A stretch of 9,740 nucleotides of DNA from Ottowia sp. (GTDB lineage: Bacteria; Pseudomonadota; Gammaproteobacteria; Burkholderiales; Burkholderiaceae_C), in NCBI GenBank assembly GCA_023228705.1, contig JALOAS010000104.1, positions 1-9,740 on the forward strand. The letters run 5' to 3'. This document shows positions 1 to 6,270 of the stretch, in pieces. How positions within the stretch are numbered: the stretch's first letter is position 1; the number at the start of each line of letters is the position of its first letter. Both the position numbers and the translations under genes were made by a program. Under the pieces are notes generated by a model. The model was not told the origin of the DNA and made no database searches. It worked only from the letters and a program-made list of their open reading frames with translations.

Positions 1-763
1 TGTCGGTCCACGCCATCTTGAACGGCGCGCCGGTGGTGACCTGTTCGGGTGCGCTGATTTCAATATCGTATTCAGGCGCTGCTGGCTCGGGCTCCGGCTC
101 CGGCTCTGCCTCGGGTTCTGGAGCGGTTTCCTTTTGCACCACCTTCGCCTGCACCTGCTGCAAGGCGTCCTTCAGCTCGGCCGCGTTGCCGGCCGGCACG
201 AAGATGCCGCCGGTGTTGTCGGCAATGCACGCCAGCGCCTGGTTGCCGGCCTCATCCAGGTCGAAGCCGACCACGTGCGCGGTGAAGTCCATGCCTTTTT
301 GCTCGAGTTCGGCAGCCACCGCGCAGGGGTCTCCGTGGCAGGACTCCAGCCCGTCGGAGATGAGCACCACGGTGGCGTTGTTGTCGCGGTACTTGAGCAC
401 CTCGGCCGCGTGCAGCAGCGAATCGGCAATGGGCGTCTTGCCCTTGGGGTTGATGGCGTTGACCGTGGCGATGAACTGCTCGCGGTCCACCGGCTGCGGG
501 GCGATCAGCGTTTCTATGTCGGCGCAGTCGCCAGCGCTGCGGTGGCCGTAGGCGACCAGGCCCAGGTTGGTGTCCTGCGGCCAGCCCTGCACCAGTTCGG
601 CCAGGACCTCGCGCGCGGTCACGATCTTGTTGACCCCGTCGATCTGGCCCCACATGGAGCCGGAGGCGTCGTAGACGATGAGCACGTCCTCGGCCGCGTG
701 CGCAGCCTGCAGCGGCAGCGCGGTCAGGGTGGCGGCAAGGAGTAGGGCGGAAAAGGATTTCAT
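1..763 (-). CDS. VWA-domain secreted protein, copy A (partial, C-terminus beyond left edge)
   Basis: The first 254 codons of a secreted von Willebrand factor A protein; the reading frame is still open at the left edge. It starts at the ATG at 763-761 with a weak purine-rich stretch upstream. Residues 1-23 are a signal peptide ending AHA before AED. The VWA domain spans about residues 26-205 and carries the MIDAS motif DASGS (residues 32-36), Thr110 and Asp137, which in this family bind a divalent metal and a protein ligand. A Pro/Glu-rich linker follows (about 214-230), then the beginning of an Ig-like repeat. Positions 1-763 align without gaps to 2480-3242 of copy B. I count five amino-acid changes over the roughly 230 mature residues, but the signal peptides differ clearly. 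It is probably the last visible gene of the minus-strand cluster, 174 bp after the lipoprotein gene. Partner and function are unknown; VWA proteins usually mediate adhesion or complex assembly. Confidence 0.9.
   Translation of the reverse strand, partial: MKSFSALLLAATLTALPLQAAHAAEDVLIVYDASGSMWGQIDGVNKIVTAREVLAELVQGWPQDTNLGLVAYGHRSAGDCADIETLIAPQPVDREQFIATVNAINPKGKTPIADSLLHAAEVLKYRDNNATVVLISDGLESCHGDPCAVAAELEQKGMDFTAHVVGFDLDEAGNQALACIADNTGGIFVPAGNAAELKDALQQVQAKVVQKETAPEPEAEPEPEPEPAAPEYDIEISAPEQVTTGAPFKMAWTD
1..763. repeat. Direct repeat, left copy (VWA copy A, matches 2480-3242)
   Basis: Positions 1-763 match 2480-3242 at a constant offset of 2479 with no gap. By eye there are about 26 base differences over the first ~715 positions. 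The match continues off the left edge. Most mismatches are silent, apart from those in the signal-peptide region (about 690-763), where the copies diverge strongly. Confidence 0.9.
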
Positions 764-937
764 GACGCTGATCTTCTCTGGTTGATTGGGGTAGGGATTG
801 GCGCTTTTGCAGAATCGGGGCGATCCTGGGGGAATCTGCCACGGACGTCGACGGTCTGTACCTGGCGGCCGGGCAGCCGAGACGGTGATCGTGCGCGGAG
901 GATGGGGTGCGGCGCCGTACTCATGACGCAATGCCTG

Positions 938-1471
938 CTATCTCAGGCGCGTTTCCGCCCGTGCCAGGTCGTGACGTGCGTGGCGCAGGCGGCGCTCGAC
1001 GTCGCCCAGCTCGTGCCGCAGCTTGCGGCGCTCGCGCGCCTCGTCTTCCTTTCGCAGCTGCCGCTGGATCTGGTCGGCCTGGCGGTCCAGGTCGTCGACG
1101 CGACGCTGCGCCTCATGGACGTCCATGCCCATCTGGTGCCAGTAGACAAAGGGACCTTCCAGGTGTGGCGGGCAGACGTTGCGGTACGGCCGCCCTGCGC
1201 GTCCCTGCGCTACCCCGTTGGCCGGCGTGCAATATTCCAGCACGCCCTGGTCCCAGCCCTGGCGGTAGCGGCGCGCGTCGGGAACCACGCCCACATCGGC
1301 GCAGGCCTTGCGGTGCTCGATGATCCGCGTTGGCGTCAACCCGTTGCGGCCGTCCTTGTAGCCCTGCTCGCCCCAGTTGGCCGTCAGGCAATCTTCCGGT
1401 GACATGCTGGCGCAGCCGGCGAGTGCCAGCGCGATGCAGGCCTCGATTGCGAGTGCAAGCCGGCGTCGCAT
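938..1471 (-). CDS. DUF2799-type outer-membrane lipoprotein with C-terminal coiled coil
   Basis: A 177-residue predicted lipoprotein. A short basic N-terminus and hydrophobic stretch lead to the lipobox LAGC with Cys20. The +2 residue is Ala rather than Asp, so outer-membrane delivery is expected. The central part (about 28-115) has the spacing of DUF2799: W..QGYKDG, then H..AC, a PD..Y..G..QG step, and paired cysteines in EYC and NVC. Residues about 117-177 are highly charged (Arg, Glu, Asp, Gln) with heptad-like hydrophobics and should form a coiled coil. The ATG lies one base after the stop of VWA copy B (TGA-C-ATG), so the two are very likely co-transcribed and perhaps translationally coupled. 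DUF2799 has no established function. The gene sits between two nearly identical VWA genes, so it was either inside the duplicated unit or inserted between the copies. Confidence 0.85.
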   Translation of the reverse strand: MRRRLALAIEACIALALAGCASMSPEDCLTANWGEQGYKDGRNGLTPTRIIEHRKACADVGVVPDARRYRQGWDQGVLEYCTPANGVAQGRAGRPYRNVCPPHLEGPFVYWHQMGMDVHEAQRRVDDLDRQADQIQRQLRKEDEARERRKLRHELGDVERRLRHARHDLARAETRLR

Positions 1472-1472
1472 G

Positions 1473-3242
1473 TCAGTTCACTTCCACGATGGCCCGCCCC
1501 AGTACCTGTGTATTGCTCACGTCCAGGTAGCGCACTTCGTAGCGGCCGGCTGCGTCGGGCAGGGTCAGTTGCTGCGATGTATTGCCGTCGATCTTGTGCG
1601 CCTCGGTCCAGGTAAAGTCAGCGGCATCTGCCAGCGCCAGTGCAATGCGCTGGTCCCTGGCGTCCGAGCCCCCGCTCCAGCTGACGGTGATGGTCTCGCC
1701 GGGCTTGGCCTGAGAGGGCGCTTGCAGCCCGGCACCGGAGTCCAGCGTGGCGTCTGCATCGACCACTTCCACCGGCGCGCTGGCCAGCGTCTTCATGCCC
1801 TGGCGCAGCACGTAGCGCACCTCGTACAGCCCCGGCTCGGCAGGAGCCTTGAGCGTGCCCTTGCCCTTGTCGCCGACCAGGCTGCGGTCACCGGTCTTGC
1901 CTTCTTCAGTCCCGGCCGGCACGATGGTGTAATAGTCATCGGTGGCAATGGTGCGGGTCCATTCGATCGCGATGGCTGTGGTTGCACGCACGGTGTCTGG
2001 TGCCGAGATGCCCACCTCGGCCGCGACCACCTCGACCGGCGCGCTGGCCAGCGTCTTCATGCCCTCGCGCAGCACGTAGCGCACCTCGTACAGCCCGGGC
2101 TCGGCCGGTGCCTTGAGCGAGCCCTCGCCCTTGTCGCCGACCAGGCTCCGACTGCCGGTCTTGCCCTCCTCGGTGCCCGCCGGCACGATGGTGTAGTAGT
2201 CGTTGGTGGCGATGGTGCTGGTCCAGCTGATCTTGAACGGTGCGCCGGTGGTGACCTGCTCGGGTGCGGAGATGCCCACCTCGGCCTCGACCACCTCGAC
2301 CGGTGCGCTGGCCAGCGTCTTCATGCCCTCGCGCAGCACGTAGCGCACCTCGTACAGCCCGGGCTCGGCCGGGGCCTTGAGCGAGCCCTCACCCTTGTCG
2401 CCGACCAGGCTCCGACTGCCGGTCTTGCCCTCCTCGGTGCCCGCCGGCACGATGGTGTAGTAGTCGTTGGTGGCGATGGTGTCGGTCCACGCCATCTTGA
2501 ACGGCGCGCCGGTGGTGACCTGTTCGGGTGCGCTGATTTCAATATCGTATTCAGGCGCTGCTGGCTCGGGCTCCGGCTCCGGCTCTGCCTCGGGTTCTGG
2601 AGCGGCTTCCTTTTGCACCACCTTCGCCTGCACCTGCTGCAAGGCGTCCTTCAGCTCGGCGGCGTTGCCGGCCGGCACGAAGATGCCGCCGGTGTTGTCG
2701 GCGATACACGCCAGCGCCTGGTTGCCCGCATCGTCCAGGTCAAAGCCGACCACGTGCGCGGTGAAGTCCATGCCTTTTTGCTCGAGTTCGGCAGCCACCG
2801 CACAAGGGTCGCCGTGGCAGGATTCCAGCCCGTCGGAGATGAGCACCACGGTGGCGTTGTTGTCGCGGTACTTGAGCACCTCGGCCGCGTGCAGCAGCGA
2901 ATCGGCAATGGGCGTCTTGCCCTTGGGGTTGATGGCGTTGACCGTGGCGATGAACTGCTCGCGGTCCACCGGCTGCGGCGTGATCAGCGTTTCTATGTCC
3001 TTGCAGTCGCCGGCGCTGCGGTGGCCGTAGGCAACCAGCCCCAGGTTGGTGTCCTGCGGCCAGCCCTGCACCAGCTCGGCCAGGACCTCGCGCGCGGTGA
3101 TGATCTTGTTGACGCCGTCGATCTGGCCCCACATGGAGCCGGAGGCGTCGTAGACGATGAGCACGTCCTCGGCCGCCTGCGCCGCCTGCAGCGGCAGGAA
3201 GCTGGCGGCCAGCGTGAACAGGAGTGCGGGCAGTTTTTTCAT
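1473..3242 (-). CDS. VWA-domain secreted protein with Ig-like repeats, copy B
   Basis: A complete secreted protein of 589 residues. The start is the ATG at 3242-3240; an in-frame TTG five codons upstream is less likely. The signal peptide is residues 1-23, cleaved after AQA. The VWA domain (about 26-205) has the MIDAS residues DASGS (32-36), Thr110 and Asp137, and a Cys pair around SCHGDPC. A Pro/Glu-rich spacer (about 214-230) leads to three 88-residue Ig-like repeats (232-319, 320-407, 408-495) that share runs such as TIVPAGTEEGKTG and LYEVRYVLR. A divergent fourth domain (496-589) ends GRAIVEVN. The layout is that of an extracytoplasmic adhesive or scaffold protein: a metal-dependent ligand head on an extended repeat stalk. 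No C-terminal sorting signal or transmembrane segment is visible, so it is probably periplasmic or secreted. It lies between the DUF805 gene and the DUF2799 lipoprotein gene in one minus-strand run. Ligand and process are unknown. Confidence 0.92.
   Translation of the reverse strand: MKKLPALLFTLAASFLPLQAAQAAEDVLIVYDASGSMWGQIDGVNKIITAREVLAELVQGWPQDTNLGLVAYGHRSAGDCKDIETLITPQPVDREQFIATVNAINPKGKTPIADSLLHAAEVLKYRDNNATVVLISDGLESCHGDPCAVAAELEQKGMDFTAHVVGFDLDDAGNQALACIADNTGGIFVPAGNAAELKDALQQVQAKVVQKEAAPEPEAEPEPEPEPAAPEYDIEISAPEQVTTGAPFKMAWTDTIATNDYYTIVPAGTEEGKTGSRSLVGDKGEGSLKAPAEPGLYEVRYVLREGMKTLASAPVEVVEAEVGISAPEQVTTGAPFKISWTSTIATNDYYTIVPAGTEEGKTGSRSLVGDKGEGSLKAPAEPGLYEVRYVLREGMKTLASAPVEVVAAEVGISAPDTVRATTAIAIEWTRTIATDDYYTIVPAGTEEGKTGDRSLVGDKGKGTLKAPAEPGLYEVRYVLRQGMKTLASAPVEVVDADATLDSGAGLQAPSQAKPGETITVSWSGGSDARDQRIALALADAADFTWTEAHKIDGNTSQQLTLPDAAGRYEVRYLDVSNTQVLGRAIVEVN
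1758..2549 (-). repeat. Three tandem 264-bp repeats encoding Ig-like domains
   Basis: Three head-to-tail units with a 264-bp period (about 2286-2549, 2022-2285 and 1758-2021) lie inside VWA copy B. The first two units are nearly identical at DNA level over most of their length. The third differs at its N-terminal edge (APDTVRATTAIAI in place of APEQVTTGAPFKI). Such in-frame units can expand or contract by recombination or slippage without breaking the frame, so domain number may vary between strains. Confidence 0.9.
2480..3242. repeat. Direct repeat, right copy (VWA copy B, matches 1-763)
   Basis: This is the second copy of the repeat at 1-763. An unbroken identical run of about 150 bases covers the part encoding the middle of the VWA domain. 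A match this high between neighbouring genes indicates recent duplication or continuing gene conversion. Confidence 0.9.
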
Positions 3243-3293
3243 GTCGGGGTCTTGCAAGTCATCAAAAGAGGCGGGTCCGTCTTCGCCGCAGGG

Positions 3294-3779
3294 TCAGGGT
3301 GCCGGGGCGTCGGCAGCCAGTGGATCCGGGCCATGCGGGTTGGGTCCGGCCGTGCCCTTGCGTATGCCCAGCGTGATGAGTGCCCAGATGCCGACCACCA
3401 GCGAGACCAACCCCAGCACGGTGCCGATCACCGTGGGCACGGGCACGACCTGTCCCTGGACGGACATCGTGCGCGTGGCCAGGCCCAGCAGGTCGGCGAC
3501 CTGGTAGACCAGACCCGGCGCAATGAAGACCCAGACCAGGCCAACGGGCTTGTCGCGGTCATGCAGGCGCTTGATGCACAGCGCAATTCCGGGGTAGAGC
3601 AGGATCAACGAAAGCAGCAGGCTCAGGATCTTGCCCAGGCTCACGCTGACCGCCGTCAGCGGCCCGACCACGACCAATGAGAGCACCAGGCCGACCACGA
3701 ACAGGCCGATGGCGCCCAGCCAGAACGGTTTGCGGTTGATGCGGCCGTCAAAAGAGGTGTAGAGATATTTGAAATTCAT
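3294..3779 (-). CDS. DUF805 family inner-membrane protein
   Basis: A 161-residue membrane protein that begins MNFKYLYTSFDGRINRKPFW, the classic opening of DUF805, in which the FxGRINRxxFW motif precedes the first membrane helix. Hydrophobic helices follow (about residues 18-44, 47-70, 91-106 and 120-144), and the tail is Pro/Ala-rich. An in-frame ATG also exists four codons upstream (3791). I prefer 3779 because GGAAAG sits 4 bases before it and because family members usually begin here. The gene lies 51 bp after the stop of the upstream secreted-protein gene and 51 bp before VWA copy B, so a shared transcript is likely. The function of DUF805 proteins is not established. Confidence 0.9.
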   Translation of the reverse strand: MNFKYLYTSFDGRINRKPFWLGAIGLFVVGLVLSLVVVGPLTAVSVSLGKILSLLLSLILLYPGIALCIKRLHDRDKPVGLVWVFIAPGLVYQVADLLGLATRTMSVQGQVVPVPTVIGTVLGLVSLVVGIWALITLGIRKGTAGPNPHGPDPLAADAPAP

Positions 3780-3830
3780 GTTGCTTTCCATTGCGCGGTC
3801 GTTGCCCGAGACTGCCCGGGCAGATGGGGC

Positions 3831-4553
3831 TCACTGGCCCTGCTGCTGCATCTGCTCGGTCATCTGCTTCATCATCTGCTGCATCATGTCGCCAAAATTG
3901 ACGGGTTCCGCGGGCAGTTCAAACGCATCGGCTGCCGGCTTGTCCTTGCTGATGGCCTGCACGACCATCTCGTCGCCCACGCGCAGCAGGCCCCGCTGCT
4001 TCCTGGGCAGCGCGTCCCGGAACGGGGCAATGCGCTCGGCCCCGATCATGGAAGCCGTGAACGCAAAATACGCGTCGGTCATTTCCGCGGCCAGCGGGTC
4101 GTTGGTGAGGACAAGCTGCGTGCTGGTGGTCTTGCCCTTGTCGTCGGCGATCACCGCGTCGTAGACGTCACCCTTGATGCCGGCAACGGTTTCCGTGGCG
4201 CCAGTCTTCTTGATCGATTCGATGTGCTGCGACAGGGGCGATGCCGACTCGTCCGCGTCGGCCATGTCGCCAAAGGCGTCAACCATGCCGCGCATCATGT
4301 CGCCGACTTCCATCACCGGCGGCATGCCGCTCTCGGGCCTGGCGCTAACCATGTACGTCTTGCCGTCGCGCAGCACCATGTAGCCTTCGTCGCCCGGCAA
4401 GTCGACGCGGATACGCTGCGTGTCCTGCCAGCTGAGCTGGCTGACGTCGTCGCCGTTGGCGATGGTGGCCGAGCCGGCTGCAAGTGCCGGCAGCGGAGCC
4501 AGCAAGGTCAGCGCAAAGGCCAGCGCCCATTTTTTTCCGATGTATTTTTTCAT
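3831..4553 (-). CDS. Secreted or periplasmic protein of unknown function, Met/Gln-rich C-terminus
   Basis: A 240-residue protein with a clear signal peptide (MKKYIGKKWALAF..., cleavage near residue 26 after ALA). I do not recognise the family with certainty. The mature part has a YMVLRDGKTYMVS segment and a later stretch around GDVYDAVIADDKGKT. These recall DUF4412-like periplasmic domains, in which a reporter-like beta structure is built from such strands, but this is only a resemblance. The C-terminal 20 residues are almost entirely Met and Gln with a few acidic and basic residues (GDMMQQMMKQMTEQMQQQ), possibly an amphipathic helix or a metal-binding tail. AGGAAA lies a few bases before the ATG and is a good ribosome binding site. 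The gene starts 28 bp after the stop of the multi-pass membrane protein gene, consistent with one operon. Confidence 0.85.
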   Translation of the reverse strand: MKKYIGKKWALAFALTLLAPLPALAAGSATIANGDDVSQLSWQDTQRIRVDLPGDEGYMVLRDGKTYMVSARPESGMPPVMEVGDMMRGMVDAFGDMADADESASPLSQHIESIKKTGATETVAGIKGDVYDAVIADDKGKTTSTQLVLTNDPLAAEMTDAYFAFTASMIGAERIAPFRDALPRKQRGLLRVGDEMVVQAISKDKPAADAFELPAEPVNFGDMMQQMMKQMTEQMQQQGQ

Positions 4554-4581
4554 TTCCCGTTTCCTGTCAATCCATGCAAGT

Positions 4582-5580
4582 TCAAGATGCGGCGCTGCCC
4601 TCGGCAGCGGGCGGCATGCTGGCGCCGGTGTCCGGCTGCCCGCGCCCTGCGGCCAGGGCCCGGTCCTTGAGCTTGCGGAACTTGCCGGACATCTGCTCCA
4701 GGCGCGCGTCCCACTCGGCGTTGGGCTGCTGGCCCTCTATGGCGCGGAAATAAACCTGCATCATGCAGGTGATGGCAAAGGGCTCGAGCAGCGCCACCTT
4801 GACGCTCCAGGCAAAGAGCAGCGCAAAAATGACGCCGCCAGCGGACCATGCGCCTGGAATCAGGTAGACGAGCAGCCCGGCCGGCGCCAGCATGACCAGG
4901 AACACCAGAAAGGCCAGCACGTACACAAAGACGGCCAGCCATGCCGCGTTCTTGAACATGTTCCTGTAATTCTGGCCGTAGAGGATGAGCGCGTCCTTGG
5001 CCGCGGTCCAGGGGTCCTCCGCGTTGGTGCGGATGACGTACGCCAGGATGAGTTCGTCGACGAAGCCTATGGCAACGCGCAGGAACGCGCGCACCAGCGC
5101 AGCCAGCCGGCCCAGCCCGGGAATGATGGAGAGGATGCCCTGAGCCAGCCCGGTCAGCGCACCGACCACGCCCTTGATGAGCTGGTCCAGCACAAACAGC
5201 GTGCTGGCCTGCCCGAAGCGCTGTTGCACCACCTGCCTGGCCTCGGTGACCTGCGTCCGGCCCTCCGGCAGGCTGCCGCCATCGACCAGCCTGACCAGCA
5301 CGGCAATGTGCCCGGCCTTGACAATGTAGAGAATGTATTCGCGCAGCAGGTAGGCAATGGTGCCAAAGATGCCAAAGCCGATGAAGCCGCCGAAGAAGGT
5401 CGACGTGGCGCGGAAGTCAGCCGTTCCCAGCGCGCCTATGCCCCAGCCGACCCCGGCGCCGATGCCGGTCAGCAGGATGTAGCCCAGCGTGATGCCAAAG
5501 TAAATGAGGAGGCGCAGGATCAGAAATGGCAGCGTCTGCCACATGAGTCCCAGCGCCTGGCGTATGTTGAAGTCCCACAT
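4582..5580 (-). CDS. Multi-pass inner-membrane protein of unknown function
   Basis: A 332-residue protein that I do not recognise by name. I start it at the ATG at 5580-5578 (MWDFNIRQALGLMW). A longer frame runs upstream to 6201, but it would be antisense to the divergent gene at 5737 and its sequence there has no protein character. The first ~100 residues hold two or three glycine-rich hydrophobic helices. A more amphipathic middle contains an IPGLGRL segment. Two or three further helices lie at about residues 213-285, and the last ~50 residues are polar and cytoplasmic-looking. It is the first gene of the minus-strand cluster. Position and topology suggest an inner-membrane partner for the secreted proteins encoded after it, but that is inference. 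No good Shine-Dalgarno sequence is visible before the ATG. Confidence 0.85.
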   Translation of the reverse strand: MWDFNIRQALGLMWQTLPFLILRLLIYFGITLGYILLTGIGAGVGWGIGALGTADFRATSTFFGGFIGFGIFGTIAYLLREYILYIVKAGHIAVLVRLVDGGSLPEGRTQVTEARQVVQQRFGQASTLFVLDQLIKGVVGALTGLAQGILSIIPGLGRLAALVRAFLRVAIGFVDELILAYVIRTNAEDPWTAAKDALILYGQNYRNMFKNAAWLAVFVYVLAFLVFLVMLAPAGLLVYLIPGAWSAGGVIFALLFAWSVKVALLEPFAITCMMQVYFRAIEGQQPNAEWDARLEQMSGKFRKLKDRALAAGRGQPDTGASMPPAAEGSAAS

Positions 5581-5657
5581 GGCGTGATGTAATGAAGGTT
5601 GATAAATGAAACAGGCGTGTAACAACCGGGAGTCTATGCGAACCGGGTTTGCGGGGT

Positions 5658-5675
5658 CCCCTTCATTTGAAGGGG
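5658..5675. repeat. Palindrome in the divergent intergenic spacer (possible operator)
   Basis: CCCCTTCA and TGAAGGGG form perfect 8-bp arms around TT. The palindrome lies between the divergent genes starting at 5580 (minus) and 5737 (plus). Its size and symmetry would suit a dimeric regulator such as the LuxR-type protein encoded at 8087-8755, but it could equally be a small hairpin. No convincing -35/-10 pair was found beside it. Confidence 0.45.
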
Positions 5676-5725
5676 GTGCTGCCTGCGTGCCCCTGCGCAG
5701 CGCCACAGCGCGGCATGTGCCCGAC

Positions 5726-5730
5726 GGAGG
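5726..5730 (+). promoter_or_regulatory. Ribosome binding site for the gene at 5737
   Basis: GGAGG lies six bases before the ATG at 5737. This is close to ideal spacing and settles the start of the molybdopterin-fold gene. Confidence 0.75.
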
Positions 5731-5736
5731 GCCGGC

Positions 5737-6270
5737 ATGAAACACGCTACTGCGCGCGCGCTGCTGTTGCGCCTGGCTGCGGCCTGCGGCCTGCTGCTGG
5801 GCCTGGGTGGCACCGCGCAGGCGCAGGGGCCGGCGTTGCCCGAGCCGCAGGGAGAGGTCCTTCTGGAGATCCATGGCGCGATTGCGCGCACCAACGCCGA
5901 GGGCGCCGCCCGGTTTGACCGGGCCATGCTGGAAGCGCTCCCGCGATCGCAGCTTGACACGCATACGTCGGTGACCGACGGCGTGCATCACTTCGAGGGC
6001 GTGCTGCTGCGCGACCTGCTTGAGTACGTGCAGGCAGATGGAAGCCGGGTGCGCGCAACGGCGCTCAACGACTACGCCATTGAATTGGACATGGATGAAT
6101 TTCACCGCTACGACGTGCTGGCCGCCTGGGCCATGGACGGCCGGGTGCTGCAGCCCACCGACAAGGGGCCGCTGTGGATCGTCTATCCGCGCGACGCGCA
6201 CCCGGAGCTGCAGGACATCCGCTACGACTACCGCTGGGTCTGGCAGCTCGTGCGACTGGACGTGCAGTGA
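5737..6270 (+). CDS. Periplasmic molybdopterin-oxidoreductase-like (SUOX-fold) protein lacking the cofactor cysteine
   Basis: A 177-residue exported protein. The signal peptide is residues 1-29 (hydrophobic Leu/Ala core, AQA cleavage site). The mature part matches the small oxidoreductase molybdopterin-binding domain by pattern: a HxFEGVLLRDLL segment near residue 90, a central Tyr/Asp-rich strand, and MDGRVLQPTDKGPLWIVYP near residue 133, corresponding to the usual nG..L....GPlrlv.P. The mature protein contains no cysteine, so the ligand that holds molybdenum in sulfite oxidase-type enzymes is missing and redox catalysis of that kind is unlikely. Its stop overlaps the GTG of the histidine kinase gene by four bases (GTGA). 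A role as periplasmic sensor or accessory of that kinase is therefore likely, though inferred. Confidence 0.85.
   Translation: MKHATARALLLRLAAACGLLLGLGGTAQAQGPALPEPQGEVLLEIHGAIARTNAEGAARFDRAMLEALPRSQLDTHTSVTDGVHHFEGVLLRDLLEYVQADGSRVRATALNDYAIELDMDEFHRYDVLAAWAMDGRVLQPTDKGPLWIVYPRDAHPELQDIRYDYRWVWQLVRLDVQ

Noticed and set aside
1377..3680. Long plus-strand open frame of 767 codons over the VWA genes
   Set aside because: It is a high-GC shadow: the minus strand encodes clear VWA, Ig-like and DUF805 proteins there, and the plus-strand translation is low-complexity His/Arg/Gly/Val sequence.
3812..3823. CTGCCCGGGCAG palindrome before the DUF805 gene as an operator
   Set aside because: It is a short all-GC-core palindrome inside an apparent operon with no promoter nearby, so it is likely chance in DNA of this composition.
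4420..5592. Plus-strand open frame of 390 codons opposite the membrane protein
   Set aside because: Its composition is typical of an antisense shadow, and the minus strand has a convincing multi-pass protein and signal peptide in this region.
5599..5625. TTGATA...TAACAA as a plus-strand promoter for the sensor operon
   Set aside because: The spacer is only 15 bases and the -10 match is poor; other pairs in the divergent spacer are no better.
5581..6201. N-terminal extension of the multi-pass membrane protein up to 6201 on the minus strand
   Set aside because: It would run antisense through the well-supported gene at 5737-6270, and the translated extension has no domain, signal or membrane character.
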